NCBI GenBank assembly: GCA_037442205.1
Contig: JBBIQS010000014.1
Coordinates: 39,243 to 103,242 of the forward strand
DNA: 64,000 nucleotides
Source of the DNA: JBBIQS01 sp037442205
GTDB lineage: Bacteria > Myxococcota > Myxococcia > Myxococcales > UBA5297
Direction: 5' to 3'
Below, piece by piece: positions 8,913-18,457 of this stretch (position 1 is its first letter; each line of letters starts with the position of its first letter). Under the pieces are notes generated by a model. It saw only the letters and a list, made by a program, of their open reading frames with translations, did no database searches and had not been told where the DNA came from. The position numbers were made by a program, and so were the translations under genes.

Positions 8913-9843
8913 TGGCGCTCCCCAGCAGCCGGCCGAGGACCTCGGGCTCGTCGGAGGTCAGCACCTCGAGCTCCTTGTCGATCTGCTTGACCAGGCCGCT
9001 CAGCACCTTGCCCGGGCCGACCTCCACCAGCCGGCTGACGCCCAGGGCGCGCATCGCCTGCACGCTCTCGACCCAGCGCACCGGGGCGGTGATCTGCTCG
9101 ACCAGCAGCGAGATCACGCGCTCGGCGCTCTGGTTGGCTTTGGCCTCGACGTTGGTCACCACCGGGATCGCCAGCGGCGACACCGCCACCTTGGCGAGCA
9201 CCTGGCGCATCTGCTCGGCCACCGGGGCCATCAGCGAGCAATGGAAGGGAGCGCTCACCGGCAAGGGGAGCACCCGGGCGCGCGGCGCGGCGGCCTTCAG
9301 CATCTCGGCCGCCCGCTGGACCGCCTGGGCGTGCCCGGCGATCACCGTCTGCTCGGGGCTGTTGTAGTTGGCCGGAGCCACCACCTGCCCCTGGGCGGCC
9401 TCGCGACAGGCGGCCTGGATCTGCTCCGGCGCCAGCCGCACCACCGCCGCCATCGCCCCCACGCCCTCGGGGACGGCCTGCTGCATGTAGGTCCCGCGGG
9501 CGCGCACCGCCCGGACCGCGTCGGCGAAGTCCAGGGCCCCGGCGGCGACCAGCGCGGTGTACTCGCCCAGCGAGTGGCCGGCGACCAACTCCGGGACGTG
9601 GCCCGCCGCCCTGAGCACCTCCAGCATCGCCACCGAGGCGGTGAGGATGGCCGGCTGGGTGTTGGCGGTCAGCCGCAGGGTCTCTTCCGGCCCTTCGAAG
9701 ATCAGCCGGGAGAGCTTCTCGCCCAGCGCCTCGTCGGCGCGTTCGAACACAGCCCGCGCCGCGGGATGCTTCTCGAAGAGCGCCCGGCCCATGCCCACGT
9801 ACTGCGAGCCCTGCCCGGGAAAGACGAACGCCAGCTTGCCCAT
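8905..9843 (-). CDS. fabD: Malonyl-CoA:ACP transacylase
   Basis: Loads malonate from CoA onto ACP. 312 aa from MGKLAFVFPGQGSQ, the usual N-terminus; the frame stays open 31 codons further upstream, but that extension is not family-like. Gln11, nucleophile Ser91 (GHSLGEY) and the His of SAPFHCSLM are present. The ATG at 9843 is preceded by AGGGGCAGG. It is the first gene after rpmF; in the usual order plsX and fabH would lie between them, but only 214 bp of non-coding sequence is present. Confidence 0.95.
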   Translation of the reverse strand: MGKLAFVFPGQGSQYVGMGRALFEKHPAARAVFERADEALGEKLSRLIFEGPEETLRLTANTQPAILTASVAMLEVLRAAGHVPELVAGHSLGEYTALVAAGALDFADAVRAVRARGTYMQQAVPEGVGAMAAVVRLAPEQIQAACREAAQGQVVAPANYNSPEQTVIAGHAQAVQRAAEMLKAAAPRARVLPLPVSAPFHCSLMAPVAEQMRQVLAKVAVSPLAIPVVTNVEAKANQSAERVISLLVEQITAPVRWVESVQAMRALGVSRLVEVGPGKVLSGLVKQIDKELEVLTSDEPEVLGRLLGSANA

Positions 9844-9985
9844 GCCTGCCCCTGTCGTTGCCCCGCCGGCGGCCCGCGCCGGACGGGCGAAAGCTCGATC
9901 GGGGCACTCACGATACACCCGTCCCCTGCCGAACAATCGGCGACGACAAATTCAACTCGGCGGGGCTATGGAGCCGGAGCGAGAA

Positions 9986-10007
9986 GAGCGCCCTGGTGAG
10001 GGCGCTC
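9986..10007. terminator. Hairpin between rpmF and fabD
   Basis: A perfect 9-bp stem (GAGCGCCCT/AGGGCGCTC) with loop GGTG sits in the 214-bp gap downstream of rpmF on the minus strand. There is no T-run. It could end or attenuate the yceD-rpmF transcript before fabD. Confidence 0.4.
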
Positions 10008-10057
10008 CTCCCGCCTTTGCGCGCGGCGCCGGCCGAGCGGGCCGCGCGAGAGGCTGC

Positions 10058-10240
10058 TTACTCCGCGACGGCCAGCGCGGCGCGCTTCTTATACGTCCCG
10101 CAGTTCTGGCAGACGGTGTGCGACAGCAGCGGCTCGCGGCACTTCGGGCAGCTGACGACGTTGGCCACAACCATCTTGCTGTTGGCGGCACGCCGGCGGT
10201 TGCGGCGCATGCTGGAAGTTCGCTTCTTGGGAACGCCCAC
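10058..10240 (-). CDS. rpmF: 50S ribosomal protein L32
   Basis: 60 aa small basic ribosomal protein, starting MGVPKKRTSSMRRNRRRA. The zinc ribbon is CPKC...CQNCG (about 31-47), so this is the cysteine-containing, zinc-binding form. It follows yceD on the minus strand with an 84-bp gap, the classical yceD-rpmF pairing that ties lipid synthesis genes to ribosome genes. Confidence 0.97.
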   Translation of the reverse strand: MGVPKKRTSSMRRNRRRAANSKMVVANVVSCPKCREPLLSHTVCQNCGTYKKRAALAVAE

Positions 10241-10324
10241 GGTGAGTCTCCTTCTGCTTTGGCGGCGGCAAAGTCGTCGAGCGCGGCCTGAATGTCAAGC
10301 CGCCATCGTTTCGCCGCCGGTGTT

Positions 10325-10900
10325 TCAGGTGATTTTGATGTCCTTCAAAGCCGCCCACCGCGGATCCGGGGGCTTGCGCTCGCAGCTGCACTCGCCCTCG
10401 TTCAGATCCTTGCCGCACACGGTGCACAGCCCCTTGCAGCCTTCCCTGCACACCAGATCCATCGGCAGGTCGAGCAGCAGCTGCTCGCTGAAGATCTTGC
10501 CGAGGTCGATGGTGCGGCCGTCGAAGGGCTCTTCCTCGACGGCCATGGTGTCGAAGGAGCCGCCGGCGCCCTCTTCGTCCTTCTTGTGCGCCTCGTCCTC
10601 GGCGCCCTCTTCCTCCTGGATTGCCGGGACCTGGCGAACCAGGCTGAGCTGGAAGTCGACCGGGACTTGGGACTGCGCCGCGCCCAGGCAGCGCTTGCAG
10701 CTGCCGCCGATCTGGATCGCCGAATGCGCGGTCAACAGCAGCTTCCCCGACACCTTCTCCAGCCGCGCCTCGAGCTTGCTCGGGGCCAGCGGCCGAAAGC
10801 CGGTGCCGGCGCCGTCGAGGACCCCTTTCAGGAACCCGGCGGTGAGCTCGCGTTCGACCTCGAGCCCCTTGGCTCCAATTTCTTCAATTAAAACAATCAT
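10325..10900 (-). CDS. YceD/DUF177 family protein
   Basis: 191 aa. DUF177 proteins are encoded directly upstream of rpmF in most bacteria and are linked to 23S rRNA accumulation. Family features seen: an N-terminal beta-rich part, the GSCKRCLG CxxC in the middle, and a C-terminal cysteine cluster (VCREGCKGLCTVCGKDLN). A central acidic insert rich in Glu/Asp/Lys (about 95-112) is longer than usual. A consensus promoter lies 34 bp upstream. Confidence 0.88.
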   Translation of the reverse strand: MIVLIEEIGAKGLEVERELTAGFLKGVLDGAGTGFRPLAPSKLEARLEKVSGKLLLTAHSAIQIGGSCKRCLGAAQSQVPVDFQLSLVRQVPAIQEEEGAEDEAHKKDEEGAGGSFDTMAVEEEPFDGRTIDLGKIFSEQLLLDLPMDLVCREGCKGLCTVCGKDLNEGECSCERKPPDPRWAALKDIKIT

Positions 10901-10933
10901 TTAGCGGCGACCGCCCGGCCAAAAAAGCAGGCC

Positions 10934-10961
10934 ATTATAGGCAAGGTCCCTCCTCTGTCAA
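10934..10961 (-). promoter_or_regulatory. Consensus sigma-70 promoter for yceD-rpmF
   Basis: On the minus strand: TTGACA, 16 bases, TATAAT. Both hexamers match the consensus exactly. The -10 ends 34 bp before the yceD ATG. It is the clearest housekeeping promoter in the window. Confidence 0.85.
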
Positions 10962-11073
10962 GCACCCAAGCTCCTTGGGGAAAATGGCGATCGAGGACTC
11001 TCATCTTGTAACAGCCGGGGGCCCGGCGGCGGAAGCGGCCTGGCGAGCCAACCCGCCGTTGCCGCTCCGGTTT

Positions 11074-11101
11074 TTGCGCCCAAGTCGGGGGATGCTATCG
11101 T
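11074..11101 (+). promoter_or_regulatory. Candidate promoter for the 11109 gene
   Basis: TTGCGC, 16 bases, TATCGT. The predicted start falls at about 11108, essentially on the GTG start codon at 11109, so the message would be leaderless. Weak -35. Confidence 0.35.
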
Positions 11102-11108
11102 CGCGCCC

Positions 11109-11975
11109 GTGATCCGCCGCCCCCGCCCTTCGACCCGCGCCCTCTGCCTGGCGCTCGTGCTCGTGCAGCTTCTGCCTGCGCTCGCCTGGGCGGCTGAGTC
11201 CACAACGGTCGAGCAGGCGCGGATGCTGGTCGAGTCGGGAGAATTCGAGCGCGCCGTGCTGGCCATCGAGCGGGCGCTCATGGACCCCAATCTCACCGGG
11301 CCGGTCGCGAGCCAGCTCTACGAGTTGCAGGCCAACGCCTGGCTCTACCTGGGAAAGGAAGACAAGGCGCGGCTGTCGCTGGAACAGCTGCTTCGGCTGT
11401 CGCCCGATTACCAACTGGCCAAGGGGACCAGTCCGAAGCTGCGCTCGACCTTCGAGGGGCTGCGCGCCGCGCCCCGGCCGGTGGAGAAGGTGGGCGTCGA
11501 ATCCTTCGGGGTCTTCGGCGGGGCCGAGGTGGGGCGTCCGGTGGAGCTGCGCGCCGAGCTCAAGAACCTGCCGCAGGGCGCCCAGCCCAAGGTCTACTGG
11601 CGCAAGCGCGGCGCCGGCAAGTACGGCAGCTCGGGAATGACCACCGAGGACCGCAGCCGCTTCGCCGCCCAGATCCCGGCCTTCGAGCTGCCGGCGGGCG
11701 AGAACGGCGTCCTCGAGTACTACCTGGAGGTCGCCGACCTCGCCGGGCGGCGGCTGGCCTCCTCGGGCAGCGCCGAGCGCCCGCTGGCGCTCGAGATCGC
11801 CGGCCCCGCCGGGACGAGCGGCCCGGCCCTCGAGGACGGCGACCCCTGGTACACCAAGTGGTGGGTGTGGGCCATCGCCGGCGGGCTGGCGGCGGGCGCC
11901 GGGGCCGCGGTGGCCTATCCGCTGATCAAGGGACAGCGCGCCGAGGTCCCGATCACCGTGACGGTGCAGCAATGA
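11109..11975 (+). CDS. Exported TPR-like protein with C-terminal membrane anchor
   Basis: 288 aa, no named family recognised. A signal peptide (about 1-28, LVLVQLLPALAWA) is followed by a helical TPR-like region (ESTTVEQARMLVESGEFERA; then LYELQANAWLYLGKEDKAR), a beta-rich middle (about 130-235) and one hydrophobic helix near the C-terminus (WWVWAIAGGLAAGAGAAVAYPL). This architecture is common among myxobacterial envelope proteins of unknown function. The start is GTG with no clear ribosome binding site. It overlaps the next lipoprotein gene by 4 bases (ATGA), so the two are a unit. Confidence 0.65.
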   Translation: MIRRPRPSTRALCLALVLVQLLPALAWAAESTTVEQARMLVESGEFERAVLAIERALMDPNLTGPVASQLYELQANAWLYLGKEDKARLSLEQLLRLSPDYQLAKGTSPKLRSTFEGLRAAPRPVEKVGVESFGVFGGAEVGRPVELRAELKNLPQGAQPKVYWRKRGAGKYGSSGMTTEDRSRFAAQIPAFELPAGENGVLEYYLEVADLAGRRLASSGSAERPLALEIAGPAGTSGPALEDGDPWYTKWWVWAIAGGLAAGAGAAVAYPLIKGQRAEVPITVTVQQ

Positions 11976-12454
11976 GACGACTGAGCCTGCTGCTGCTGCT
12001 CGGCTGCGCCTGCGGCCCCTCTCCCGAGGGCGCCGGCCTCGAGGCCGGGCTGATCATCCAGGGCCTGAGCATCGACGAGATCGGCTACGTGCAGATCGCG
12101 GTGCTCAGCGGCGGCAGCCGCTTCTACTGCCCCGACCTGGTCAAGAGCTGCCTCAACCAGCAGGTGAAGACCTCCGACCTGGTCCAGCTGCGCGGCAGCG
12201 ACGGCCAGGACCACCCGGCGCTGCGCTTCGCCGCCGACGCCGGCACCCTCGGCAGCGGCCAGACGCTCACGGTGAGCATGCCCCCGGGAACCGACTACCT
12301 GGTGGTGGCGGAGATCCTCTCCAAGGACGGCACCCTGCTGAAGGCCAGCGGTTGCGAGCCTCTGCCGCAGGCCAGCGCCGGCAAGAACCAGGGCCTGGCC
12401 ATCCACGCCGCGCTGGTCCCCTCCGCCGTCAGCTGCAACCCGCAGATCAACTAG
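11972..12454 (+). CDS. Predicted lipoprotein, hypothetical
   Basis: 160 aa, not recognised. N-terminus MRRLSLLLLLGCACG with lipobox LLGC or GCAC. The mature part contains two cysteines close together (FYCPDLVKSC), a beta-sandwich-like stretch (TLTVSMPPGTDYLVVAEILSK, resembling carbohydrate-binding or Ig folds) and two late cysteines (SGCEP, SCNPQ). Translationally coupled to the TPR-like gene, so probably part of the same envelope complex. Its last 8 bases overlap the end of the convergent PilZ gene. Confidence 0.62.
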   Translation: MRRLSLLLLLGCACGPSPEGAGLEAGLIIQGLSIDEIGYVQIAVLSGGSRFYCPDLVKSCLNQQVKTSDLVQLRGSDGQDHPALRFAADAGTLGSGQTLTVSMPPGTDYLVVAEILSKDGTLLKASGCEPLPQASAGKNQGLAIHAALVPSAVSCNPQIN

Positions 12455-12767
12455 TCGCCTGCTCCTCGAGCTTGTCGAGCAGTCCCTCGATGGCCTCGCG
12501 GTCGGCGTCGGAGAGGTCGAGGAACTTCACGCCCATGGCGAAGTCGCGGGCGGAGACGATCTCCCCCTTGCAGCTGATCTCGCTGGCGGTGCCGGGCAGC
12601 GTGAAGCGCAGCACCACCACCTTGCCCAACGGCTCGGGGATGGTCTTCTCGAAGAAAACCCCGCCCACCGAGAGGTTGGCCGCGCGGTGGAAGTAGAGCT
12701 CGTCGTCGGCTTCCGCCTCGATCCACAGCTCCACTGGCACGCGCCGATCTCTGCGCCGCTCGCTCAT
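12447..12767 (-). CDS. PilZ domain protein
   Basis: 106 aa, a stand-alone PilZ domain, expected to bind cyclic di-GMP. The RxxxR signature is ERRRDRRVPVELW (2-14) and the downstream D/NxSxxG is NLSVGGVFFE; a GVKFLDLS strand ends the domain. The ATG at 12767 is chosen because GGGAGAAGG lies just upstream; an ATG at 12785 is in frame. It is the last gene of the minus-strand group starting at 17333. Confidence 0.85.
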   Translation of the reverse strand: MSERRRDRRVPVELWIEAEADDELYFHRAANLSVGGVFFEKTIPEPLGKVVVLRFTLPGTASEISCKGEIVSARDFAMGVKFLDLSDADREAIEGLLDKLEEQATS

Positions 12768-12826
12768 GCGCACCTTCTCCCACATCGGCCGGCGACACTG
12801 CAAGCCTCTGTTGGGGAGGGGGCGTT

Positions 12827-13837
<1,011 letters not shown>

Positions 13838-13901
13838 GTGCTGCGTGCTCCTTTGGCCCCGGCGACGGGGCCCCTCCCGCCAGCCGGGACACTCTTCGAA
13901 G

Positions 13902-15083
13902 TCACCTCAGCGGGGGCAGCAGCACGTAGGTGGCCGGTCCGGTCTTGCGGTAATAGTACTCCTCGCCCCATGGATAACGCAGGTCCCCCTCGGAAAGAAT
14001 CCCTGCGCCGGCCAGCTCCGAGAGCGAGCCGGGGCAGCTGCCCTTCTCCAGCGTGAAGACCGCGATCGCGCTGTCCAGCCGCGACAGCTGGGAGCGCGAG
14101 GCCAGCCGGCGGGGGGCGGCCTCGGAGTAGCGGCTGCCGGAGCTTGCGCCCTGGGCGCTGTGCTCCAGGCGCACGGCCAGCAGGCCTACGACTCCGACCA
14201 GGAGCACGGTGGCGGCCAGCTTCGAGGTGGCGGCGACCAGCCGCTCGCCCCAGCGCGCCCCACCCTGCTGGCCGGCCGCGACGGCCTTGCCCTCGCTCGA
14301 CTTGACGAACCCCAGGTTGAGCAGGTTGAGCAGCGCCTTGCAGGCCTCGAACTCGCCCAGCCGCGAGCGATCGATGATCGCCTGCACGTCGCGGCCCTTC
14401 TCCACCAGCCCGTAGACCAGCCGCTCGTTGTCGCCGACGTTCTTGAAGTCGCCCTTCTCGCCGCCGGGCTCCTTGGGCCCGCCCTCGCCAAAGGCGTCGT
14501 CCAGGGCCGAGTCGACGTCGTCGTCCTGGGCGCCGGCGGCGGGCAGCGGCTTGAGCTGCTCGAAGGTCACCGTGGCGCTGGGGATCTTCTTGCGGATCAC
14601 CGGCCACTCGTCGACCCGCCGGAAGCCCTCCATCAGCACGCTCTCGGAGCGCAGCGGGGTGATGGCGTCGGGGTCGTACTCCACCTCGGCGGCCTCGAAC
14701 TCGTAGTCGCCGGTCTTCCAGAAGAACAGCCGGTAGAGGGTCTCGGTGGTCTGCAGCTCGGCCATCTTGCGCAGCGCCTCGCGCGAGATCGCCTCACTGG
14801 CCACCAGGATGTCCCCCAGCCGCTTGAGGGTGCGCTTCTGCTCCTCCAGCGCCTCCTCCAACTGGTGCTCGGTGATCAGCCCGGCGCGCACCAGCATGTC
14901 GCCCAGCAGTTCCTTCTTCCTGCGGGTCGAGCTCTCGGCCCGGACCACCGCTCCGTCCTTGAAGCCGACCTGGACCTGATCCTCGCGGTCGATCAGGTGC
15001 AGCACCCCGGTCTTCCCCTGCTGGCCGATGAGCTGGAAGATGTCGGCGATGCCGAAGTCCTTGATGGTCCCCTTGAGCGCCAT
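13902..15083 (-). CDS. DUF4388 protein with membrane anchor and pseudopilin-like tail
   Basis: 393 aa. The N-terminal DUF4388 (PATAN) domain begins MALKGTIKDFGIADIFQLIGQQGKTGVL and extends to about 150; this domain is frequent in deltaproteobacterial regulators of motility and development. The middle (about 175-265) is charged, ending in a winged-helix-like segment (NERLVYGLVEKGRDVQAIID). One transmembrane helix (about 283-305) follows. The last 50 residues (GSCPGSLSEL...RYPWGEEYYY) resemble the C-terminus of major pseudopilins of GspG type, placed outside the membrane. It follows the 15096-17333 gene by 12 bases, so the two are probably cotranscribed. Confidence 0.78.
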   Translation of the reverse strand: MALKGTIKDFGIADIFQLIGQQGKTGVLHLIDREDQVQVGFKDGAVVRAESSTRRKKELLGDMLVRAGLITEHQLEEALEEQKRTLKRLGDILVASEAISREALRKMAELQTTETLYRLFFWKTGDYEFEAAEVEYDPDAITPLRSESVLMEGFRRVDEWPVIRKKIPSATVTFEQLKPLPAAGAQDDDVDSALDDAFGEGGPKEPGGEKGDFKNVGDNERLVYGLVEKGRDVQAIIDRSRLGEFEACKALLNLLNLGFVKSSEGKAVAAGQQGGARWGERLVAATSKLAATVLLVGVVGLLAVRLEHSAQGASSGSRYSEAAPRRLASRSQLSRLDSAIAVFTLEKGSCPGSLSELAGAGILSEGDLRYPWGEEYYYRKTGPATYVLLPPLR

Positions 15084-15095
15084 GCGCAGACTCTC

Positions 15096-17333
15096 CTAGG
15101 AGGCGGACCGGCCAGGGGCCTTGGGCTCTTCTTCCTTGGCCTTGGCTGGATGGTCGAAGGCCCGGTGTATTCCCCAGGCGTGCAGCAGCAGACCCAGCGC
15201 CAGGGGAGGCAGCAGCCGCAGCAGCGGCGGCACCTCGCCCAGCGGCGCGCGAACCAGCCCGCCGGCCACCACTGCCTGGGACAGCAGTTGGAAGACCGCG
15301 ATCAGCAGCAGCGCCCCGAAGATCGTGCTGCCGCCGAGCACCTGCCCGGCCCCGCTCAGCATGAACGCCGCCCCCTTGAGGCCCAGCTTCCTGCGGCGGG
15401 CGAAGCGCTCGATGCTCAGCTCCTTGTCGGCCCGGGCCGCCGGATCGACCGCCGCGCGCTGGTTGAAGAGGAAGACGCACTGGCCGCACAGGGTGCCGAC
15501 CGCGGCGTCGTCGCAGCGGCGGCAGACCGACCGGCCGCACTTGGAGCAGCTTCCGGCGGGCGCTAGCGAGCCGCCGACGACCGCCAGCAACCCCAGCAGC
15601 CCCACCGCGAGCAGCCCCACCGGCAGCACCAGTCCCTCGGGCACCGCGCCGAACAAGATCACCGACAGCCGGCCCTCGATCGCCCCGGCCGAGATTTCAG
15701 CCGCCGCCAGGTCCTCGACCACCTCCACCGGCAGCGTCGCCCCGACCAGCAGCCGGTTGGCGTGCATGTCTGGTTCGGCGCCGGAGGTGGCGATCAGCTC
15801 GGGGTCGAGCTCGATGGCCCGGCGCATCGCGTCCTGGGACCTGGCCAGCTCCGAGCTGGCCTCTTCCTTGGTCACCAGCTGCGCCTTGCGGCTGGCCAGG
15901 CGAGACAGCAGCAGGTGGGGCTCTGCGCGGGTGGGCTCGCGCTCGGAGGCTCGCTGGAAGGTCTCGCGCGCGCCGTCGAGGTCGCCGGCCAGCACCAGCG
16001 CGTCGCCCAGCTCGAGCATCGCCTCGTAGGAGGGCCGGGCCTCGGCGGCCCGGCGCAGCAGCGCCACCGCCGGCTCGACGTCGCCGCGCCGGCGCGCCTG
16101 CTGGCCCAGCACGAAGAGCACCGGGTAGCTGGGCAACGGTTCGTCTGCCAGGCGCTTGAGCTCTGCCTCCTGGCGCGGCCCCTCGAGGCCGCCGCGGGAG
16201 GCCAGGTAGATCACCTCGGCCTTGCTCCCCGGCAGCGCGCTGCGCACGGCGAGCAGTCCCCCGACCGTCGGCAAGACCACCAGGAGGGCCAGCGTCGCCG
16301 CGGAGAGGACGCGCTCGGTCCAGCTCATGTAGAGCCAGGCGGCGAGCGCCACGGCGAAGTAGCTCCAGAAGAGCCCCAGCCCCAGCGCCGGGGGGAGCAT
16401 CACCGCGACCAGCGCCAGCAGGGCCGACTGGATCCGCCCGGTCCCGGCCGGGAAGAGGTCGTTGAAGTCGTGCAGGAAGCGGCGCAGGTGGCGCAGCAGG
16501 ATCAGCGCCAGCAGCGCGGTGCCGGCCGCCACCAGCGATGCCAGCGCGCTGGCGCCCGCGTCGGCCAGGACGCTGGCCCGGAAGCGCGGTTCGCGCAGCG
16601 TGGCCCGGACGGCATCGATCGCCGAGGCGAAGTAGCGCGGGAAGTTGGTGAGGTCCGAGGCGAAGGCCGCGCGCGCCAGCGACCAGTGGGCATAGGGCAG
16701 GTCGGGCGCCAGCTGGGTGGCGATCAGGGCCCGGCGCACCGCCTCGGCCGGCTCCGAGGCCAGCAGCATCTGCGACTCGTGGGCCATGGCCCCGGCCAGC
16801 GCGAACAGGTTGTCGAAGCCCAGCTCGGCGCGCAGGGCCAGCAGCCGAGACTCCTGATCCTGGACCGCCTTGAAGTTCCTGAGGTCCAGCGCCTTCTGCC
16901 GCTCGCGCCAGGCCTGCATCAGCTGCTGGGCGCCGTCCTGGGGCGGCATGAGGATGGCCTTGGCCTCGCGCCGCTCGACCTCCTTGGAGTTGGAGGGAGG
17001 AGCGGCGGCGCTGGAGCCGGGCGCGGCGACGGCGCCGGCATCGGCAGCCATCCCGGCATCGGGGGCGGCCTTGGCGTCGGCGGCCACCGGTGCCGGCCGA
17101 TGGGGGCGGCCGGGGACGAAGGCCTCCTCCTTGCTCGCCTCGTCGAGGGTCTGGTCGTCCTCTTCGGCCGCGGGCTGCTCGGCGGCTGGATGCTTCTTGG
17201 GCCGGGGGCGGTCGTCCTCGGGCGAGGGGATGTCGATGTCGAGAGGATGCGGGGCGCTGATCTGGGCCGAGGCAGCGGCCCCCGTCAGCAGGGTCAGGCC
17301 GAGCAGCGCGCGCGAGAGAAGGCGGAGGGTCAT
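15096..17333 (-). CDS. Large multi-pass membrane protein with TPR and zinc-ribbon segments
   Basis: 745 aa from MTLRLLSRALLGLTLLTG, a good signal sequence; the frame extends 41 codons upstream but without family-like content. A low-complexity Pro/Ala/Asp linker (to about 130) precedes a helical domain, then three or four membrane helices (about 265-375), a TPR array (about 400-520, e.g. YEAMLELGDALVLAGDLDGARETFQRA), another helix, a Cys cluster with a CxxC/CxxC pattern (CSKCGRSVCRRC... CGQC, about 595-620), and two further hydrophobic segments. Similar TPR-plus-zinc-ribbon membrane proteins occur in myxobacteria without known function. It is the first gene of the group leading to DUF4388, phoH and pilZ. 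Confidence 0.7.
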   Translation of the reverse strand: MTLRLLSRALLGLTLLTGAAASAQISAPHPLDIDIPSPEDDRPRPKKHPAAEQPAAEEDDQTLDEASKEEAFVPGRPHRPAPVAADAKAAPDAGMAADAGAVAAPGSSAAAPPSNSKEVERREAKAILMPPQDGAQQLMQAWRERQKALDLRNFKAVQDQESRLLALRAELGFDNLFALAGAMAHESQMLLASEPAEAVRRALIATQLAPDLPYAHWSLARAAFASDLTNFPRYFASAIDAVRATLREPRFRASVLADAGASALASLVAAGTALLALILLRHLRRFLHDFNDLFPAGTGRIQSALLALVAVMLPPALGLGLFWSYFAVALAAWLYMSWTERVLSAATLALLVVLPTVGGLLAVRSALPGSKAEVIYLASRGGLEGPRQEAELKRLADEPLPSYPVLFVLGQQARRRGDVEPAVALLRRAAEARPSYEAMLELGDALVLAGDLDGARETFQRASEREPTRAEPHLLLSRLASRKAQLVTKEEASSELARSQDAMRRAIELDPELIATSGAEPDMHANRLLVGATLPVEVVEDLAAAEISAGAIEGRLSVILFGAVPEGLVLPVGLLAVGLLGLLAVVGGSLAPAGSCSKCGRSVCRRCDDAAVGTLCGQCVFLFNQRAAVDPAARADKELSIERFARRRKLGLKGAAFMLSGAGQVLGGSTIFGALLLIAVFQLLSQAVVAGGLVRAPLGEVPPLLRLLPPLALGLLLHAWGIHRAFDHPAKAKEEEPKAPGRSAS

Positions 17334-17553
17334 TCGGTGGGCATCAGGGCCCGGTCGGCCGAGGGTGTGGGAGCCAGGAAGCGGGGCGATTCTAGCCTGG
17401 GAAAAAAAGGCGCGGCAACCTAAGAGATCCTCGGCCGGGCGAGCGCCGGGCCGCAAGCCGCGCTAGGAATCGGAGCCGGCCCCGGTGAGGTTTGCCCGCG
17501 GAGCGACTATGGTGCGCGCGGGCGCCCCGCCCTTGCCAAGGAGCAGAGAAGAC

Positions 17554-18375
17554 ATGAGCCGAGCCGCCGAGCAGCTGGAGCGCATCATCGCCATCATGGC
17601 CCGGCTGCGCTCTCCCACCGGCTGTCCCTGGGACCGCGAGCAGGACATCCGCTCGCTGCGCCCCTATCTGGTCGAGGAGACGTACGAGGTCCTGGAGCAG
17701 ATGGACGTGGTGGCCCGCGGCGGCAGCCTCAAGCCGCTGTGCGAGGAGCTGGGCGACCTGCTGTTCCAGATCGTCTTCCACGCTCAGATCGCCAGCGAGC
17801 AGAAGGCCTTCGACATGGCGGACGTAATCCAGGCCATCGCCGACAAGATCGAATTCCGCCACCCGCACGTCTTCGCCGGGGCCAGCGCCGACGACCCGGT
17901 CGAGCTGGCCAGCCGGTGGGTCAAGCTCAAGGCCGAAGAGCGCAAGAAGAAGACCGGCAGCGCCGGCAGCGTGCTCGAGGGAGTGCCCAGGGACGCCCCG
18001 GCGCTGATGCGCGCCGAGCGGCTGACCGAGAAGGCCAGCCGGGTGGGCTTCGACTGGAAGAAGGTCCAGGACGTGCGGGCCAAGGTCGACGAGGAGCTGG
18101 CCGAGCTGGACGAGGCCATCGAAAGCGGCAGCCGCGACCGGATCGAGAGCGAGCTGGGCGACGTGCTCTTCGCCCTGGCCAACCTGGGCCGCTGGCTCAA
18201 GAGCCCGCCCGAGGACGCCCTGCGCGGCACCATCGACCGGTTCATCGACCGCTTCCACTTCATCGAGGAGTCGCTGCGCCAGCAGGGGCGCGATCCCCAC
18301 CAGGCCACCCTCGAGGAAATGGACGCCCTCTGGGACCAGGCCAAACGCCGGACCTCCCCTGCCAAGGCTGAGTAG
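17554..18375 (+). CDS. mazG: Nucleoside triphosphate pyrophosphohydrolase MazG
   Basis: Hydrolyses (d)NTPs, including aberrant ones, to monophosphate and pyrophosphate. 273 aa with two MazG domains. In the first, the metal-binding acidic residues are in LVEETYEVLE (40-48) and CEELGDLLF (63-71). The second has VDEELAELDEAI and ESELGDVLFALANL. The sequence SPTGCPWDREQ near the start is diagnostic. ATG 17554 is chosen because AAGGAG lies upstream; an ATG 24 codons earlier is less likely. Followed by a 592-bp gap with DnaA-box-like sites. Confidence 0.94.
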   Translation: MSRAAEQLERIIAIMARLRSPTGCPWDREQDIRSLRPYLVEETYEVLEQMDVVARGGSLKPLCEELGDLLFQIVFHAQIASEQKAFDMADVIQAIADKIEFRHPHVFAGASADDPVELASRWVKLKAEERKKKTGSAGSVLEGVPRDAPALMRAERLTEKASRVGFDWKKVQDVRAKVDEELAELDEAIESGSRDRIESELGDVLFALANLGRWLKSPPEDALRGTIDRFIDRFHFIEESLRQQGRDPHQATLEEMDALWDQAKRRTSPAKAE

Positions 18376-18411
18376 CTTCCACCCCGCAGCGAAGTTCGAC
18401 CCACGACGATC

Positions 18412-18457
18412 TTGTCCACAGATTGTGTGGAGAACTTGTGGCGAACGCTGTGGGCAG
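18412..18457 (+). other. Cluster of four DnaA-box-like sites (possible oriC or DnaA-controlled region)
   Basis: One TTGTCCACA at 18412-18420, which is the preferred box of GC-rich bacteria. Three inverted copies follow: TGTGGAGAA (18426-18434), TGTGGCGAA (18437-18445) and TGTGGGCAG (18449-18457). The starts of the three inverted copies are 11 and 12 bases apart, one helical turn. The cluster lies between mazG and rpsT. dnaA is not in the window, so origin function is an inference. The first two sites are good matches, the last two weaker. Confidence 0.5.

Noticed and set aside
10058..10240. rpmF as an unrelated zinc-finger protein
   Set aside because: The N-terminus MGVPKKRTS, length and yceD neighbour fix it as L32.
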